Shown piece by piece: positions 29,597 to 40,261 of a stretch of 64,000 nucleotides of DNA (positions within the stretch are counted from its first letter, which is position 1; each line of letters starts with the position of its first letter). The position numbers were made by a program, and so were the translations under genes. The DNA is from Vibrio chagasii (GTDB lineage Bacteria > Pseudomonadota > Gammaproteobacteria > Enterobacterales > Vibrionaceae): the NCBI GenBank assembly GCA_041879415.1, contig CP090851.1, forward strand, positions 2,542,001 through 2,606,000. Reading direction: 5' to 3'. Below the pieces are notes generated by a model. That model was given only the letters and a program-made list of their open reading frames with translations. It was not told the origin of the DNA and made no database searches.

Positions 29597-31009
29597 ATGT
29601 CGACAAACCAGCAAGCCAAAACCTTATACGAAAAAGTTTATGACGCGCACGTTGCAGTAGCAGCGGAAGGCGAAAACCCGATTCTTTATATCGACCGTCA
29701 CCTAGTTCACGAAGTAACGTCACCTCAAGCCTTTGATGGCCTACGTGAAAAAGGCCGTAAAGTTCGCCAAGTAGGCAAGACTTTCGCGACCATGGATCAC
29801 AACGTATCCACCCAAACCAAAGACATTAATGCTTCTGGCGAGATGGCGCGTATCCAGATGGAAACGCTATCAAAAAACTGTGAAGAGTTTGGTGTAACGC
29901 TTTACGACCTAAACCACAAATACCAAGGTATTGTGCACGTAATGGGCCCAGAGCTAGGCATTACCCTACCGGGCATGACCATCGTATGTGGTGACTCACA
30001 CACCGCAACACACGGTGCATTTGGTTCTCTTGCATTCGGTATTGGTACTTCAGAAGTTGAGCACGTTCTAGCAACTCAAACGCTGAAACAGGCTCGCGCT
30101 AAAACGATGAAGATTGAAGTAAAAGGCAAGGTTGCTCCGGGCATTACTGCCAAAGACATCGTGCTAGCGATCATCGGTAAAACAACAGCGGCTGGCGGTA
30201 CTGGCTACGTGGTTGAATTCTGTGGTGAGGCGATTACCGACCTTACAATGGAAGGCCGCATGACGGTATGTAACATGGCTATCGAGTTGGGCGCTAAAGC
30301 AGGCCTAATTGCACCGGATGAAACCACCTACGAGTACATCAAGGGTCGTAAATTCTCTCCAGAAGGTGAAGAGTTTGACGCAGCCGTTGAATACTGGAAC
30401 ACACTAAAAACCGATGCTGACGCTGAATTTGATGCTGTAGTCACTCTAGAAGCGGCAGACATCAAACCGCAAGTGACTTGGGGTACTAACCCTGGCCAGG
30501 TAATTTCTGTTGATGCACCAATCCCAGCACCAGAGAGCTTCGCAGACCCTGTTGAAAAAGCATCGGCTGAAAAAGCACTGGCATACATGGGCTTAGAAGC
30601 AGGTAAATCTCTATCAGATTACAACGTAGATAAAGTGTTTGTTGGTTCTTGCACTAACTCTCGTATCGAAGACATGCGTGCAGCTGCTGCAGTGGCGAAA
30701 GGTCGCCAAGTAGCAAAACATGTGCAAGCGCTTATCGTTCCGGGTTCTGAGCAAGTAAAAGCGCAAGCTGAAGCTGAAGGCTTAGATGTTATCTTCAAAG
30801 AAGCCGGTTTTGAATGGCGTTTACCAGGTTGTTCTATGTGTCTTGCAATGAACAACGACCGTCTTGGTCCACAAGAGCGCTGTGCTTCTACATCAAACCG
30901 TAACTTTGAAGGTCGCCAGGGCCGTGATGGTCGTACGCACCTAGTTAGCCCTGCAATGGCTGCAGCCGCAGCGATCGCTGGTCACTTTGTCGATATTCGT
31001 GAACTTTAA
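29597..31009 (+). CDS. leuC: 3-isopropylmalate dehydratase large subunit LeuC
   Basis: With LeuD isomerises 2- to 3-isopropylmalate using a [4Fe-4S] cluster. The 470-aa aconitase-fold protein has [12 protein letters not shown] near residue 130 and the three cluster cysteines in VGSCTNSR and GCSMCLAMN. The late [10 protein letters not shown] is the aconitase-family substrate-binding motif. The ribosome site AAGGAAG lies about nine bases before the start. It is followed by leuD after 14 bp. Confidence 0.98.
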   Translation: MSTNQQAKTLYEKVYDAHVAVAAEGENPILYIDRHLVHEVTSPQAFDGLREKGRKVRQVGKTFATMDHNVSTQTKDINASGEMARIQMETLSKNCEEFGVTLYDLNHKYQGIVHVMGPELGITLPGMTIVCGDSHTATHGAFGSLAFGIGTSEVEHVLATQTLKQARAKTMKIEVKGKVAPGITAKDIVLAIIGKTTAAGGTGYVVEFCGEAITDLTMEGRMTVCNMAIELGAKAGLIAPDETTYEYIKGRKFSPEGEEFDAAVEYWNTLKTDADAEFDAVVTLEAADIKPQVTWGTNPGQVISVDAPIPAPESFADPVEKASAEKALAYMGLEAGKSLSDYNVDKVFVGSCTNSRIEDMRAAAAVAKGRQVAKHVQALIVPGSEQVKAQAEAEGLDVIFKEAGFEWRLPGCSMCLAMNNDRLGPQERCASTSNRNFEGRQGRDGRTHLVSPAMAAAAAIAGHFVDIREL

Positions 31010-31023
31010 TTAGAGGATTTAAC

Positions 31024-31626
31024 ATGTCAGGTTTTCAACAACACACCGGATTAGTCGTTCCTCTAGACACGGCCAACATCGATACTGATGCGATCATTCC
31101 AAAGCAGTTCTTACAGAAAGTGAACCGCATTGGTTTTGGTAAACACTTATTCCATGACTGGCGCTTTCTAGACGATGCGGGCGAACAACCAAACCCAGAA
31201 TTCGTGATGAACGCTCCTCGCTACCAAGGCGCTTCAATCCTACTTGCTCGTGAAAACTTTGGTTGTGGCTCATCTCGTGAACACGCACCTTGGGCACTTG
31301 CTGATTACGGCATCCAAGTGATGATTGCGCCAAGCTTTGCAGACATCTTCTACGGTAACTCAATCAACAACCAAATGGTTCCTGTTCGCCTAACAGATCA
31401 GGAAGTGGATGAGATCTTCCAATTTGTAGAAGCGAACGAAGGCGCAGAAGTTACCGTTGATCTAGAAGCAATGAAAGTAAGCGCAAATGGTAAAGAATAC
31501 TCGTTTGAAATTGATGAGTTCCGTCGTCATTGCCTACTGAACGGTTTAGACAACATCGGCCTAACGCTGCAGCACGCTGATAAGATTTCGGCGTATGAAG
31601 AGAAGATCCCAAGCTTCCTAAAATAA
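31024..31626 (+). CDS. leuD: 3-isopropylmalate dehydratase small subunit LeuD
   Basis: Swivelling-domain partner of LeuC. It is 200 aa, matching E. coli (201). The [13 protein letters not shown] motif and the [15 protein letters not shown] loop carry substrate contacts. It is the last gene of the leu operon and is followed by a strong bidirectional terminator. Confidence 0.98.
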   Translation: MSGFQQHTGLVVPLDTANIDTDAIIPKQFLQKVNRIGFGKHLFHDWRFLDDAGEQPNPEFVMNAPRYQGASILLARENFGCGSSREHAPWALADYGIQVMIAPSFADIFYGNSINNQMVPVRLTDQEVDEIFQFVEANEGAEVTVDLEAMKVSANGKEYSFEIDEFRRHCLLNGLDNIGLTLQHADKISAYEEKIPSFLK

Positions 31627-31660
31627 AGAAGCCTTGCAATAGAAAAGCAGTATCAAAGTT

Positions 31661-31692
31661 CGAAAAGGTTGGCTTAGCGCCAACCTTTTTTA
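31661..31692. terminator. leu operon terminator
   Basis: Stem AAAAGGTTGGC / GCCAACCTTTT with a 5-base loop and further T's. Confidence 0.9.
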
Positions 31693-31809
31693 TTTGGTTC
31701 AGCCTTAGCTTAAAGTGTCTACCAAACTCTGATCTGTTATTTAACTGACGAGCTATGAAAGAAAACCGTAAAGCAATAGGTCTTAGTAGTCAGCTATCAG
31801 GAGAATGCC

Positions 31810-32592
31810 ATGAAACAACTACTCGTTATTATCAGCCTACTTTTTTCAACCTTAGCTTGGTCGGCACCGAAATCTGAACTATGGCCGTACTGGAATCAAA
31901 GCAATGAGGTCAACTCAGAACAGGTTTCTCATCAAAGCTGGCAGCAATTCCTCGATAGCTATTTGGTTAAACAGGGGCAAAATACGTTAGTTCGTTATCA
32001 GGCAGTGACCGCGACTGACAAGTCAAAACTGAAACAATACATCAAGCAGTTAGAACAGGTTAACCCACTCGACTATTCAAAAGCAGAACAGTATGCCTAT
32101 TGGGTTAACTTATATAATGCCGCGACTGTCGATTTGATTCTCGATGCCTACCCAGTTAAATCTATCACTAAGCTCGGCGGCCTATTCAGTTTTGGGCCAT
32201 GGGGAGATGATGTTGTATCAGTAAATGGTAAATCACTGACACTCAACGACATTGAGCACCGCATCTTAAGACCAATATGGCAAGATCCGCGTACACACTA
32301 CGCTGTAAACTGTGCCAGCTTAGGGTGTCCAAACCTTCAACCTCAAGCTTTTACTGCAGACAACACCGAAACTTTACTGGAAGAAGCGGCCTCTGAGTTT
32401 ATTAATAGTGATAAAGGTGTTCTGATTAAAGGTAATAAGACCCAACTATCATCGATTTATGAGTGGTTCGACGTAGATTTTGGTAACCAACAGCAGCTGA
32501 TTCAACACTTAGACCAATATCGAACTACGTCAGTACCGCGTGCTAACAAAATCAGCTATGAGTACGACTGGTCACTAAACCAAGCAAAATAG
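31810..32592 (+). CDS. Secreted DUF547-domain protein
   Basis: A 260-aa exported protein of unknown function. The N-terminus MKQLLVIISLLFSTLAWSAP is a clear signal peptide with probable cleavage after the Ala-Trp-Ser-Ala region. The DUF547 core (about 75-210) includes QYAYWVNLYNAATVDLIL, the segment FGPWGDDVVSVNGKSLTLND and HYAVNCASLGCPNL with two cysteines. DUF547 proteins are widespread in marine gammaproteobacteria; an NlpC/P60- or peptidase-like fold has been proposed for related families but no activity is established. It stands alone between the leu operon and a convergent gene. Confidence 0.85.
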   Translation: MKQLLVIISLLFSTLAWSAPKSELWPYWNQSNEVNSEQVSHQSWQQFLDSYLVKQGQNTLVRYQAVTATDKSKLKQYIKQLEQVNPLDYSKAEQYAYWVNLYNAATVDLILDAYPVKSITKLGGLFSFGPWGDDVVSVNGKSLTLNDIEHRILRPIWQDPRTHYAVNCASLGCPNLQPQAFTADNTETLLEEAASEFINSDKGVLIKGNKTQLSSIYEWFDVDFGNQQQLIQHLDQYRTTSVPRANKISYEYDWSLNQAK

Positions 32593-32619
32593 CTTGCTGC
32601 CAGTTACTCACAACTAAAA

Positions 32620-32660
32620 CAAAAAAGAGGCTAATGGTTTATTAACCCCTAGCCTCTCTT
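32620..32660. terminator. Bidirectional terminator (DUF547 / DUF924 genes)
   Basis: Arms AGAGGCTA (32626-32633) and TAGCCTCT (32650-32657) between convergent genes, with A- and T-rich flanks; an inner GGTT / AACC pairing extends the stem. Confidence 0.75.
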
Positions 32661-32684
32661 CATCTTTTTGACTGTGTTCTAGAG

Positions 32685-33230
32685 CTAGAAACTTGAACCA
32701 GGCTGCTGCAAGAACTCAATCTCTTCTGGCGTTGATACTCTGTCTAATACTTCATTACGATGGGGATAGCGACCAAAACGCTCAATGATAACCTTGTGCT
32801 TAAACTCAAAATCAAGATTATTCTCTAAGCCAGCTTGAGAAAACAACTCAACCGCCTGCTCATGAATAAACAATGACTCGCTGTGCATGTAAGGCATATA
32901 CAGAAAGCTTTTCTGTTGCTGACTAAGTTGATGGTCAAAACCACCAGCTACCGCTTCCTGAGCCAATACTAGCGCCATAAGGTCAGCTGCAAATGCAGCA
33001 GAGCTATTTCTCCCGATGTTTCTTGAAAACTGGTCCAGTACAATAATCTCAGCTAAGCACCCTTGTGCAGTTTGGCGCCATTCAAACAGCTCTCCTTGGA
33101 TCGCGGCTTGATGTAAATCTGAGAATCGCTCTTTAATCAAAGCATCAATGTGTTCGTCGCCAGTAAACCAGTCCTTTGGTGTTAGCTCATCAAACCAAAA
33201 GTCTAGAACGTCTTGATAACTGATAGACAT
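32685..33230 (-). CDS. DUF924-family protein
   Basis: A 181-aa cytosolic protein from ATG 33230, chosen because AAGGAA lies about six bases upstream; the frame runs on to 33272 through the djlA terminator. DUF924 features are VLDFWFDELTPKDWFTGD at the start, AEIIVLDQFSRNIGRNSSAAFAADLMALVLA in the middle and the C-terminal HKVIIERFGRYPHRNEVLDRVSTPEEIEFL. The fold is TPR-like and helical; no biochemical function is known. Downstream of djlA in the same direction, but a terminator hairpin lies between, so it probably relies on read-through or its own promoter. Confidence 0.85.
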   Translation of the reverse strand: MSISYQDVLDFWFDELTPKDWFTGDEHIDALIKERFSDLHQAAIQGELFEWRQTAQGCLAEIIVLDQFSRNIGRNSSAAFAADLMALVLAQEAVAGGFDHQLSQQQKSFLYMPYMHSESLFIHEQAVELFSQAGLENNLDFEFKHKVIIERFGRYPHRNEVLDRVSTPEEIEFLQQPGSSF

Positions 33231-33246
33231 ATTTATTCCTTTAAAT

Positions 33247-33284
33247 AAAAAAGCCGAGTAACTTCTTATCATTACTCGGCTTTG
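33247..33284 (-). terminator. Terminator of djlA
   Basis: Stem AAGCCGAGTAA / TTACTCGGCTT followed on the minus strand by T's. It sits only about 20 bases before the DUF924 start codon. Confidence 0.8.
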
Positions 33285-33291
33285 TGCTCGA

Positions 33292-34146
33292 TTACTTAAA
33301 CCCTTTGACCTTCTTAATTAGGTCGTAAGCATTCTGAATTTCTTGTGATTTCTCTTTCGCAACATTCATCATTTCTGGCGGTAGACCTTTGGCCATCAGT
33401 TTATCTGGGTGGTGCTCATTCATCAGCTTACGGTAGGCCTTTTTGACTTCCTTACCTTCCGCTTTTTCACTCACACCTAACACTTTAAACGCGTCGGCCA
33501 ACTGGTTCTGTTGTGATGCTTGTTGCCAACCTGACGACTGACCTTGGTGATGACCACCACCGAAGCTTCCACCCTGTTGCTGGAAACGGAATGCCGCCTC
33601 TTGCATCTGCAAACGGCGTTCAAGTTGCTCAGCAGAGAAGCCAAGACCTTGAGCAATCTTATGAAGAACCTGACGCTCGCTTGGGTGCAGACTTCCATCA
33701 GCGAATGCTGCTGATACTTGTAGTTCCAAGAAGAACTGAAGAAGGTCAAAACGTCCACCCGATGAGATTTTTACGCGCTCAAGGACATCACTGAGTGGGA
33801 AGTCGCTCTCTTTTCCTTCGCGGAATGCATCTTGTGCCGCTCTGCGTTGCTCGCCATGAAGATTCATACGCTCCATCATAGTAGAAGCAAGTTGAATCTC
33901 TTCACGAGTCACTTGACCTTTCGCTTTAGCAACATGCCCCATAACTGCAAAAGCAGATTTGAAAAACTCATTTTGTCTTTCAGCTTGGTTTGGCCCACGC
34001 CCAAAACCAGAGGTATTAAAGCCAGATTGGTTCAATCGGCGAGCTTTATCGAATTGGTGCCCTAAAAATAGGCCAAAAACCAAACCAAGTGGCCCTCCAA
34101 ACAGAAAGCCAAAGAAAGCGCCCAAAATTTTGCCAAATATTTGCAT
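33292..34146 (-). CDS. djlA: Co-chaperone DjlA (membrane-anchored J-domain protein)
   Basis: A 284-aa DnaK co-chaperone anchored in the inner membrane. The N-terminal glycine-rich transmembrane segment FFGFLFGGPLGLVFGLFLG is typical of DjlA and mediates dimerisation. A TerB-like helical domain (about 60-190) follows, then a Gln/Gly-rich linker (about 190-215), then the C-terminal J domain with AYRKLMNEHHPDKL, including the essential HPD. It is divergent from lptD, as in E. coli, where djlA also sits beside lptD. Confidence 0.96.
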   Translation of the reverse strand: MQIFGKILGAFFGFLFGGPLGLVFGLFLGHQFDKARRLNQSGFNTSGFGRGPNQAERQNEFFKSAFAVMGHVAKAKGQVTREEIQLASTMMERMNLHGEQRRAAQDAFREGKESDFPLSDVLERVKISSGGRFDLLQFFLELQVSAAFADGSLHPSERQVLHKIAQGLGFSAEQLERRLQMQEAAFRFQQQGGSFGGGHHQGQSSGWQQASQQNQLADAFKVLGVSEKAEGKEVKKAYRKLMNEHHPDKLMAKGLPPEMMNVAKEKSQEIQNAYDLIKKVKGFK

Positions 34147-34209
34147 TATGTGTTCTCTATCTATGAATTTTATCTGAGTAATGCTGTCTGATGATGCTGA
34201 ATGCTAATA

Positions 34210-34229
34210 TTTCCTTTATCATAAGGAAA
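34210..34229. other. Inverted repeat in djlA–lptD promoter region
   Basis: Arms TTTCCTT (34210-34216) and AAGGAAA (34223-34229) around 6 bp, in the 149-bp divergent spacer. It could be an operator or RNA structure. No convincing sigma-E promoter was located. Confidence 0.35.
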
Positions 34230-34295
34230 ATGCTTTATTTATTGGATTGATACTAGATCAACCCTTCATCTAGTGACACAGGATAGTTCAACTTC

Positions 34296-36635
34296 ATGCA
34301 ATCTTTTTCCCGCACCTTGTTAGCCGCGTCTATAAGTACGGCGTTATACGTGTCGACAACTCAAGCTGAAACAATAACCGATAGTAGTGTGCAGGAAATG
34401 CCCTCTATAGATCAATGCTTGATCGAACCCGCTGCAGAAAACGAGACTCAACTACCCGCTCATGTAGAGTCCGATCGCTTAGAGGCTATCAATGGTGACA
34501 AGGCAATATATTCAGGTGACGTAAGAGTTACGCAAGGAAACAAAACAATCCTTGCTGATAACGTAACTCTGCACCAGCAAGAAAACATCGTTGTAGCTGA
34601 AGGCAACGTAAACTTTAGTGATGGTCAAATTAAATCAATATCAGACAGAGCAACTAATAATCTGACTACTGATGAAATGACACTAGAAAACACCGACTAC
34701 GAATTTCTTTGTGAACCAGGTCGTGGCGATGCTGTTTATATCGCAAAAACGGGTAAAGCGGTTTATGAGATCGAAGATGGCTCGATCACCTCTTGTCCTA
34801 TTGGTGATAACGCTTGGCGTTTAAGAGCATCGAGCATCAGTGTCGATCAAGACGAAGAGCAAGCCACTTTTTATAATCCACGTTTTGAGATTCAAAGTGT
34901 TCCCGTCTTCTACTTGCCTTACTTAACCGTACCAGTTGGTGACACTCGTAAGACAGGTTTCCTTTACCCAACCGTGTCATACGGTTCAAGCGACGGCTTT
35001 GAAGCCGAAATCCCAGTGTATTGGAACCTGGCACCAAACTACGATTTGGAAACAACGTTCAAGTACATGCAAGAACGTGGAACACAACTGAACAGTAAAT
35101 TCCGTTACTTGAGCGATTTTGGTTCAGGTAGTATTAAGTCTGAGTACCTTCCGGATGACAAAAAACATCCAGAAAAAGGAGACCGTTGGGGAGCACAGTT
35201 AGAGCACTCGGGCATCTTCCAGCAATCTTGGTTGTTTGAGATTGACTATTCGAAAGTCAGTGATATCGATTACTTCACAGACGTTAGCGGAAGCAGCATT
35301 GGTAACCGTGAAGATGGTCAATTACTTCAAGAAGGTAAAGCAACCTACCGTTCTCACAACTGGGATGCATCGTTGCTTGTGCGAGATTTCCAAGTTTTAA
35401 CTCCAAACAACCAACCTTATCGTCTAATGCCTCAGCTAGAGTATAACTACTATGCTCCTGAAATGATGAAGTACTTAGACTTTGACATGATCAGCCATGT
35501 TTCAGTATTTGATACTGATGCATCAACCAAACCATCTGCGACTCGTGTTCACATTGAACCTGGTATTACGATCCCAGTTGGTAATACTTGGGGAACCTGG
35601 ACTACAGAAGCAAGGTTACTTGGTACTTACTACCAACAGGATCTTGATGGTGTTGATACCGGCAACGGTTCTGAATACGAAGGGTTAGAAGAGTCAGTTA
35701 GCAGAATCATTCCTGAGTTTCGAAGCCATGCAGGTATAGTTCTTGAACGCAATACAACGATTGTTGGTGGCTACACCCAAACACTCGAGCCTCAAGTTCA
35801 GTACCTTTACGTACCGGAAGAAGATCAATCGAACATAGCTCTATACGATACAACGTTGCTACAGACCGATTACTACGGTCTCTTTAGGAGCCGTAAATAC
35901 AGTGGCGTTGATTTCATTGCCGCTGCGAACCAAATTAGTTACGGAGCTTCTTCTCGCTTCTTTGATGATGAATACCGAGAGCGTCTCAATATCTCTTTCG
36001 GCCAAATTTTTTATATCGACAAAGATACTAAACGTACACCTGAAGGAACAGATCCAAACGATAAATCTAACTACTCTTCATGGGCTGTAGAGGTTGACTT
36101 TAACTACGATGACTATCTGTTCTATCATGGTGGTGTGCAATACGATATCGATGCTTCAGCAATGCAGCTAGCCAATAGCACCCTAGAGTACCGTTTTGCA
36201 GGGGGTTATTTACAAACCAACTACCGCTATGTCACAGAGGAATATATTGTGGATAATGTTGGCCAAAGTATCAATGTTGGCTCAATAACTCGAGACGGTA
36301 TATCTCAAGCGGGCTTACTTGGTGCCTATCAAATTTCACCAAAGTGGAGCACCAGCGCTCAATATTTCTATGACTTAACTACACAAGAAGATCTAGAGTG
36401 GTTAGCACGTTTAAACTACAAATCAGATTGTTGGTACATCGGATTTACCTATAGTAACCGTTTGACGAATAACATTAGTGTTCCAAATACTACTCCTGAA
36501 TACGAAAACAACTTTAGCGTCAACTTCGGTATTATTGGTTTCGGTACCAATATCGGCTCTGATTCTGGCGCTGTTGGGGAAAGCAGCTCCGATAACTCTC
36601 TGAGCTATGGTCGCCCATTCTTCTTAAATAACTAA
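34296..36635 (+). CDS. lptD: LPS-assembly outer-membrane protein LptD
   Basis: Outer-membrane beta-barrel that inserts LPS into the outer leaflet, working with LptE. The 779-aa protein (E. coli 784) has a signal peptide (about 1-24), an N-terminal OstA/beta-jellyroll (about 52-160) that receives LPS from LptA, and a large C-terminal barrel ending in Phe-rich strands. Cysteines occur at about 41, 139, 167 and 712. E. coli has a consecutive CC pair in the C-terminal part, whereas here there is a single Cys (SDCWYIGF). It begins the lptD–surA–pdxA–rsmA unit. Confidence 0.97.
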   Translation: MQSFSRTLLAASISTALYVSTTQAETITDSSVQEMPSIDQCLIEPAAENETQLPAHVESDRLEAINGDKAIYSGDVRVTQGNKTILADNVTLHQQENIVVAEGNVNFSDGQIKSISDRATNNLTTDEMTLENTDYEFLCEPGRGDAVYIAKTGKAVYEIEDGSITSCPIGDNAWRLRASSISVDQDEEQATFYNPRFEIQSVPVFYLPYLTVPVGDTRKTGFLYPTVSYGSSDGFEAEIPVYWNLAPNYDLETTFKYMQERGTQLNSKFRYLSDFGSGSIKSEYLPDDKKHPEKGDRWGAQLEHSGIFQQSWLFEIDYSKVSDIDYFTDVSGSSIGNREDGQLLQEGKATYRSHNWDASLLVRDFQVLTPNNQPYRLMPQLEYNYYAPEMMKYLDFDMISHVSVFDTDASTKPSATRVHIEPGITIPVGNTWGTWTTEARLLGTYYQQDLDGVDTGNGSEYEGLEESVSRIIPEFRSHAGIVLERNTTIVGGYTQTLEPQVQYLYVPEEDQSNIALYDTTLLQTDYYGLFRSRKYSGVDFIAAANQISYGASSRFFDDEYRERLNISFGQIFYIDKDTKRTPEGTDPNDKSNYSSWAVEVDFNYDDYLFYHGGVQYDIDASAMQLANSTLEYRFAGGYLQTNYRYVTEEYIVDNVGQSINVGSITRDGISQAGLLGAYQISPKWSTSAQYFYDLTTQEDLEWLARLNYKSDCWYIGFTYSNRLTNNISVPNTTPEYENNFSVNFGIIGFGTNIGSDSGAVGESSSDNSLSYGRPFFLNN

Positions 36636-36678
36636 TTTTCTTTATTGATAACACATCAGTAAATTTAAGGGATTACAC

Positions 36679-37974
36679 ATGACATTGTGGAAACGCACAT
36701 TAATCGCTATCGCAGCAGCTTGCACTGTATCAACAAGCTTTGCTGCGCCTGTTGAACTCGATAGCGTAAGAGTGATCGTAAACGAGGGCGTGATCTTACA
36801 GAGCGACATTGATACGTCGATGAAAACTCTACGAGCAAACGCGAAGAAAAGCGGTCAGACATTGCCATCTCAAGACGTGCTTGATGAACAAGTACTTGAA
36901 AAGCTGATTATCGATACTATTCAAACTCAAGAAGCAGAACGTATCGGCGTTCGTATTGATGATGCTCGACTTGATCAAGCGATTGAAGGCATCGCCAAAG
37001 ACAACAACCAAACCGTAGAACAGCTAACCGCATCGGTTGCAGAAGAAGGCCTTAGCTACAACGCATTCCGTGAGCAAGTCAGAAAAGAGATCGCGGCAAG
37101 TGAAGCTCGTAACGCGCTTGTTCGTCGTCGAATCAACATCCTTCCAGCAGAAGTAGACAATTTAGCGGATATTCTTGCTCAAGAGACTAATGCAACAGTC
37201 CAATACAAGATCGGTCACATTCAACTTCGTTTCAACGATGATCAAACCAAAGAAGAGCTAGAAGCTCAAGCAAAAGAGCTTGTACAAGAGCTTAACTCTG
37301 GTAAAGACTTCAGCACCATGGCTTATACTTACTCTAAAGGCCCTAAAGCCCTACAAGGTGGTGATTGGGGTTGGATGCGCAAAGAAGAAATGCCAACTAT
37401 CTTCGCAGACCAAATCAAAATGCAAAATAAAGGCAGTATCATTGGCCCTTTCCGCAGCGGAGTCGGATTCCACATTCTAAAAATTGAAGATGTGAAAGGC
37501 TTAGAGACAGTAGCCGTTACTGAAGTGAATGCTCGTCATATCCTGATTAAACCAACCGTAATCCTAAGCGATGACGGTGCTAAAGAGCAGCTTGAAGAGA
37601 TCACTCGTCGTGTAAATGAAGGTGAAGCAAGCTTTGGAGATATGGCTCAGCAATACAGCCAAGATCCGGGCTCAGCCGTTCAGGACGGTGAGCTAGGCTA
37701 CCAAACTCCGGATTTGTACGTTCCTGAATTCAAACACCAAGTAGAAACACTGCCAGAAGGCAAAATCAGTGCGCCATTTAAAACCGTTCATGGCTGGCAC
37801 ATTGTCGAAGTTCTGGACCGTCGTGAAGTTGACCGCACTGATTCAGCGTTGAAAAACAAAGCTTACCAAATTTTGTTTAACCGTAAGTTCAACGAAGAAG
37901 CAGGAGCTTGGCTGCAAGAAGTACGAGCTAGTGCCTTTGTTGAAATGGTTGAGGACGACCAAGATGACAACTAA
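36679..37974 (+). CDS. surA: Periplasmic chaperone SurA (peptidyl-prolyl isomerase)
   Basis: Folds outer-membrane proteins, including LptD, in the periplasm. The 431-aa protein has a signal peptide ([22 protein letters not shown]), an N-terminal chaperone domain (about 23-165), and two parvulin domains at about 170-275 ([23 protein letters not shown]) and 285-385 ([25 protein letters not shown]). A C-terminal helix completes the chaperone module. It is 43 bp downstream of lptD, and its stop overlaps the pdxA start by 11 bases. Confidence 0.97.
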   Translation: MTLWKRTLIAIAAACTVSTSFAAPVELDSVRVIVNEGVILQSDIDTSMKTLRANAKKSGQTLPSQDVLDEQVLEKLIIDTIQTQEAERIGVRIDDARLDQAIEGIAKDNNQTVEQLTASVAEEGLSYNAFREQVRKEIAASEARNALVRRRINILPAEVDNLADILAQETNATVQYKIGHIQLRFNDDQTKEELEAQAKELVQELNSGKDFSTMAYTYSKGPKALQGGDWGWMRKEEMPTIFADQIKMQNKGSIIGPFRSGVGFHILKIEDVKGLETVAVTEVNARHILIKPTVILSDDGAKEQLEEITRRVNEGEASFGDMAQQYSQDPGSAVQDGELGYQTPDLYVPEFKHQVETLPEGKISAPFKTVHGWHIVEVLDRREVDRTDSALKNKAYQILFNRKFNEEAGAWLQEVRASAFVEMVEDDQDDN

Positions 37975-38953
37975 ACGTATTGTCATTACTGCAGGTGAAC
38001 CAGCAGGAATAGGCCCGGATTTAACCCTGGCGCTGTCTCAAGAGAGCTGGCCTCACCAACTTGTGGTTTGTGCAGATAAAAATCTACTCGCAGAACGTGC
38101 CGAACTGCTGGGTATTAAAGTAGAGCTATTAGATTACGACGCTGCTGCACCAAAGCAGCCGCAACGCTCTGGCACACTGGTTGTGAAACATATTCCACTT
38201 ACTGAAAGCGCTGTTGCAGGCCAACTTAACGAAGCTAATGGTCATTACGTATTAAATACTTTAGAAACCGCAGCAATTGGCTGTATGAATGATGAATTTG
38301 ATGCTATTGTCACCGGCCCCGTTCACAAGGGTGTAATTAACCGAGCTGGCGTTGCTTTTAGCGGCCATACCGAGTTCTTTGCAGAAAAGTCCAACACACC
38401 ACTTGTGGTAATGATGTTGGCAACAGAAGGGCTGCGTGTTGCATTAGTGACAACACATATCCCACTAGCAGATGTATCTCAAGCAGTGACTGAAGACAGA
38501 TTAGAGCAAATCATTGCGATTCTGAATAAAGATTTGGTCGAAAAATTTGCGATTGAGAAACCAACTATCTACGTGTGCGGTTTGAATCCACATGCCGGTG
38601 AAGATGGTTGTTTAGGGCGTGAAGAGATCGAAACCATCACCCCGACGCTAGAAAAAATTCGTCAAAAAGATGGGATTAATTTGGTTGGCCCATTGCCAGC
38701 CGACACCATCTTTAATGAAAAATATTTGCAAGATGCAGATGCTGTTTTAGGTATGTATCACGACCAAGTACTCCCGGTACTGAAATACAAAGGGTTTGGT
38801 CGCTCAGTGAACATCACGCTTGGCTTACCGTTTATTCGTACATCAGTCGACCACGGTACCGCCTTAGACTTGGCTGGGAAAGGCCAAGCCGATACAGGGA
38901 GCTTTAGAACAGCGCTCACGCACGCCATTGAATTAGTAGAGAAAAAGCAATGA
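37964..38953 (+). CDS. pdxA: 4-hydroxythreonine-4-phosphate dehydrogenase PdxA
   Basis: Produces the aminoacetone phosphate precursor in pyridoxal-phosphate synthesis. ATG 37964 lies inside the surA end with GAGG upstream and gives 329 aa, the same as E. coli Pdx[18 protein letters not shown] starts the protein. Metal-binding histidines are in [11 protein letters not shown] and [15 protein letters not shown], and [12 protein letters not shown] is a family signature. The last four bases overlap rsmA (ATGA). Confidence 0.97.
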   Translation: MTTKRIVITAGEPAGIGPDLTLALSQESWPHQLVVCADKNLLAERAELLGIKVELLDYDAAAPKQPQRSGTLVVKHIPLTESAVAGQLNEANGHYVLNTLETAAIGCMNDEFDAIVTGPVHKGVINRAGVAFSGHTEFFAEKSNTPLVVMMLATEGLRVALVTTHIPLADVSQAVTEDRLEQIIAILNKDLVEKFAIEKPTIYVCGLNPHAGEDGCLGREEIETITPTLEKIRQKDGINLVGPLPADTIFNEKYLQDADAVLGMYHDQVLPVLKYKGFGRSVNITLGLPFIRTSVDHGTALDLAGKGQADTGSFRTALTHAIELVEKKQ

Positions 38954-39765
38954 GAAATGATGTCCACTTAGGACACAAAGCGCGTAAACGTTTTGGTCAA
39001 AACTTCCTTAACGATCCATACATTATTGATGGCATCGTATCGAGTATAAACCCACTACCAGGTCAAAACCTAGTAGAAATCGGCCCAGGCCTTGGCGCTA
39101 TTACTGAGCCGGTAGGTAAGCTTGTCGATAAATTTACTGTTATCGAATTGGATAGAGACCTTGCAGAACGTCTTCGTAACCACCCAGATCTCGCTGATAA
39201 GCTGACGATCCACGAAGGTGATGCGATGAAGTTCGACTTCGAGCAACTTGTTAAACCAAACAACAAGCTTCGTATCTTTGGTAACTTGCCATACAACATC
39301 TCGACGCCGCTGATGTTCCACCTTTTTGAATTCCATAAAGACATCAAAGACATGCACTTTATGCTACAAAAAGAAGTGGTGAACCGCCTAGCTGCAGGCC
39401 CTGGTAGCAAAGCATACGGTCGTCTGACGGTAATGGCTCAATACTACTGTAAAGTGACACCAGTACTGGAAGTGCCACCAACGGCTTTCGTTCCGCCACC
39501 GAAGGTAGATTCTGCAGTTGTGCGCCTTCAGCCATACGAAGTGCTGCCTTACCCGGCTAAAGACCTAAAATGGTTAGATCGCGTATGTCGTGAAGGCTTT
39601 AACCAACGTCGTAAGACAGTTCGTAACTGCTACAAGAGTCTGATTGATAAGGACGTACTAGAAGAGCTTGGCATCAACCCAAGTATGCGCCCTGAGAACC
39701 TAACGCTCGAACAGTTTGTCGATATGGCGAACTGGTTGCACGACAACCACAACGCTGACAAATAA
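38950..39765 (+). CDS. rsmA: 16S rRNA dimethyladenosine methyltransferase RsmA (KsgA)
   Basis: Dimethylates two adjacent adenosines near the 3' end of 16S rRNA, a late check in 30S assembly. The 271-aa protein has the SAM-binding motif [15 protein letters not shown] (about 39-53) and the catalytic [10 protein letters not shown] (about 113-122), with the C-terminal domain ending [11 protein letters not shown]. The start overlaps the pdxA stop, and a terminator follows the gene. Confidence 0.98.
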   Translation: MRNDVHLGHKARKRFGQNFLNDPYIIDGIVSSINPLPGQNLVEIGPGLGAITEPVGKLVDKFTVIELDRDLAERLRNHPDLADKLTIHEGDAMKFDFEQLVKPNNKLRIFGNLPYNISTPLMFHLFEFHKDIKDMHFMLQKEVVNRLAAGPGSKAYGRLTVMAQYYCKVTPVLEVPPTAFVPPPKVDSAVVRLQPYEVLPYPAKDLKWLDRVCREGFNQRRKTVRNCYKSLIDKDVLEELGINPSMRPENLTLEQFVDMANWLHDNHNADK

Positions 39766-39767
39766 AA

Positions 39768-39806
39768 TAAAAAGGCTCCTACACTTCGGTTAGGAGCCTT
39801 TTTTAT
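39768..39806 (+). terminator. Terminator after rsmA
   Basis: Stem AAGGCTCCTA / TAGGAGCCTT with T's after it, in the 88-bp gap before apaG. apaGH therefore probably has extra read-through or its own promoter. Confidence 0.9.
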
Positions 39807-39853
39807 GTAATACTTTAATTACATTAAGTATATCAACAACAAAAGGTGCGAAT

Positions 39854-40234
39854 ATGGATATATCTACGCCTTGTATCAAATGCCAGGTTCACTCTAAGTA
39901 CATAGAGGAGCAGTCTGAGCCTACGAAGAATCGTTATGTCTTCGCCTACATCATTACTATCAAAAACCTAAGTAAAAGTACGGTTCAACTCATGTCACGT
40001 CGCTGGTTAATTACCGACTCTAACGGTAAGCAACTGACCATTGAAGGCGATGGTGTGGTTGGTCAGCAACCAATTATCGAGTCCAACGACGAATACACTT
40101 ACACCAGTGGTACCGTTATCGAAACGCCCGTAGGCGTCATGCAGGGTCATTATGTTATGACCGATCACAAGGGCATAGATTTTATTGCCGAAGTCGACCC
40201 ATTCAGACTCGCCATTCCTAACATCCTTAACTAA
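39854..40234 (+). CDS. apaG: ApaG protein (DUF525)
   Basis: A 126-aa fibronectin-type-III-like beta sandwich, usually linked to the neighbouring Ap4A hydrolase ApaH. The core is [28 protein letters not shown], then [20 protein letters not shown], the conserved ApaG/DUF525 signature. E. coli ApaG is 125 aa. AAAGGTG lies upstream of the start, and apaH follows after 27 bp. The molecular role remains uncertain; binding of nucleotide polyphosphates has been suggested for the family. Confidence 0.95.
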   Translation: MDISTPCIKCQVHSKYIEEQSEPTKNRYVFAYIITIKNLSKSTVQLMSRRWLITDSNGKQLTIEGDGVVGQQPIIESNDEYTYTSGTVIETPVGVMQGHYVMTDHKGIDFIAEVDPFRLAIPNILN

Positions 40235-40261
40235 CCAACTTTGCAGCCATAGGAAAATACT

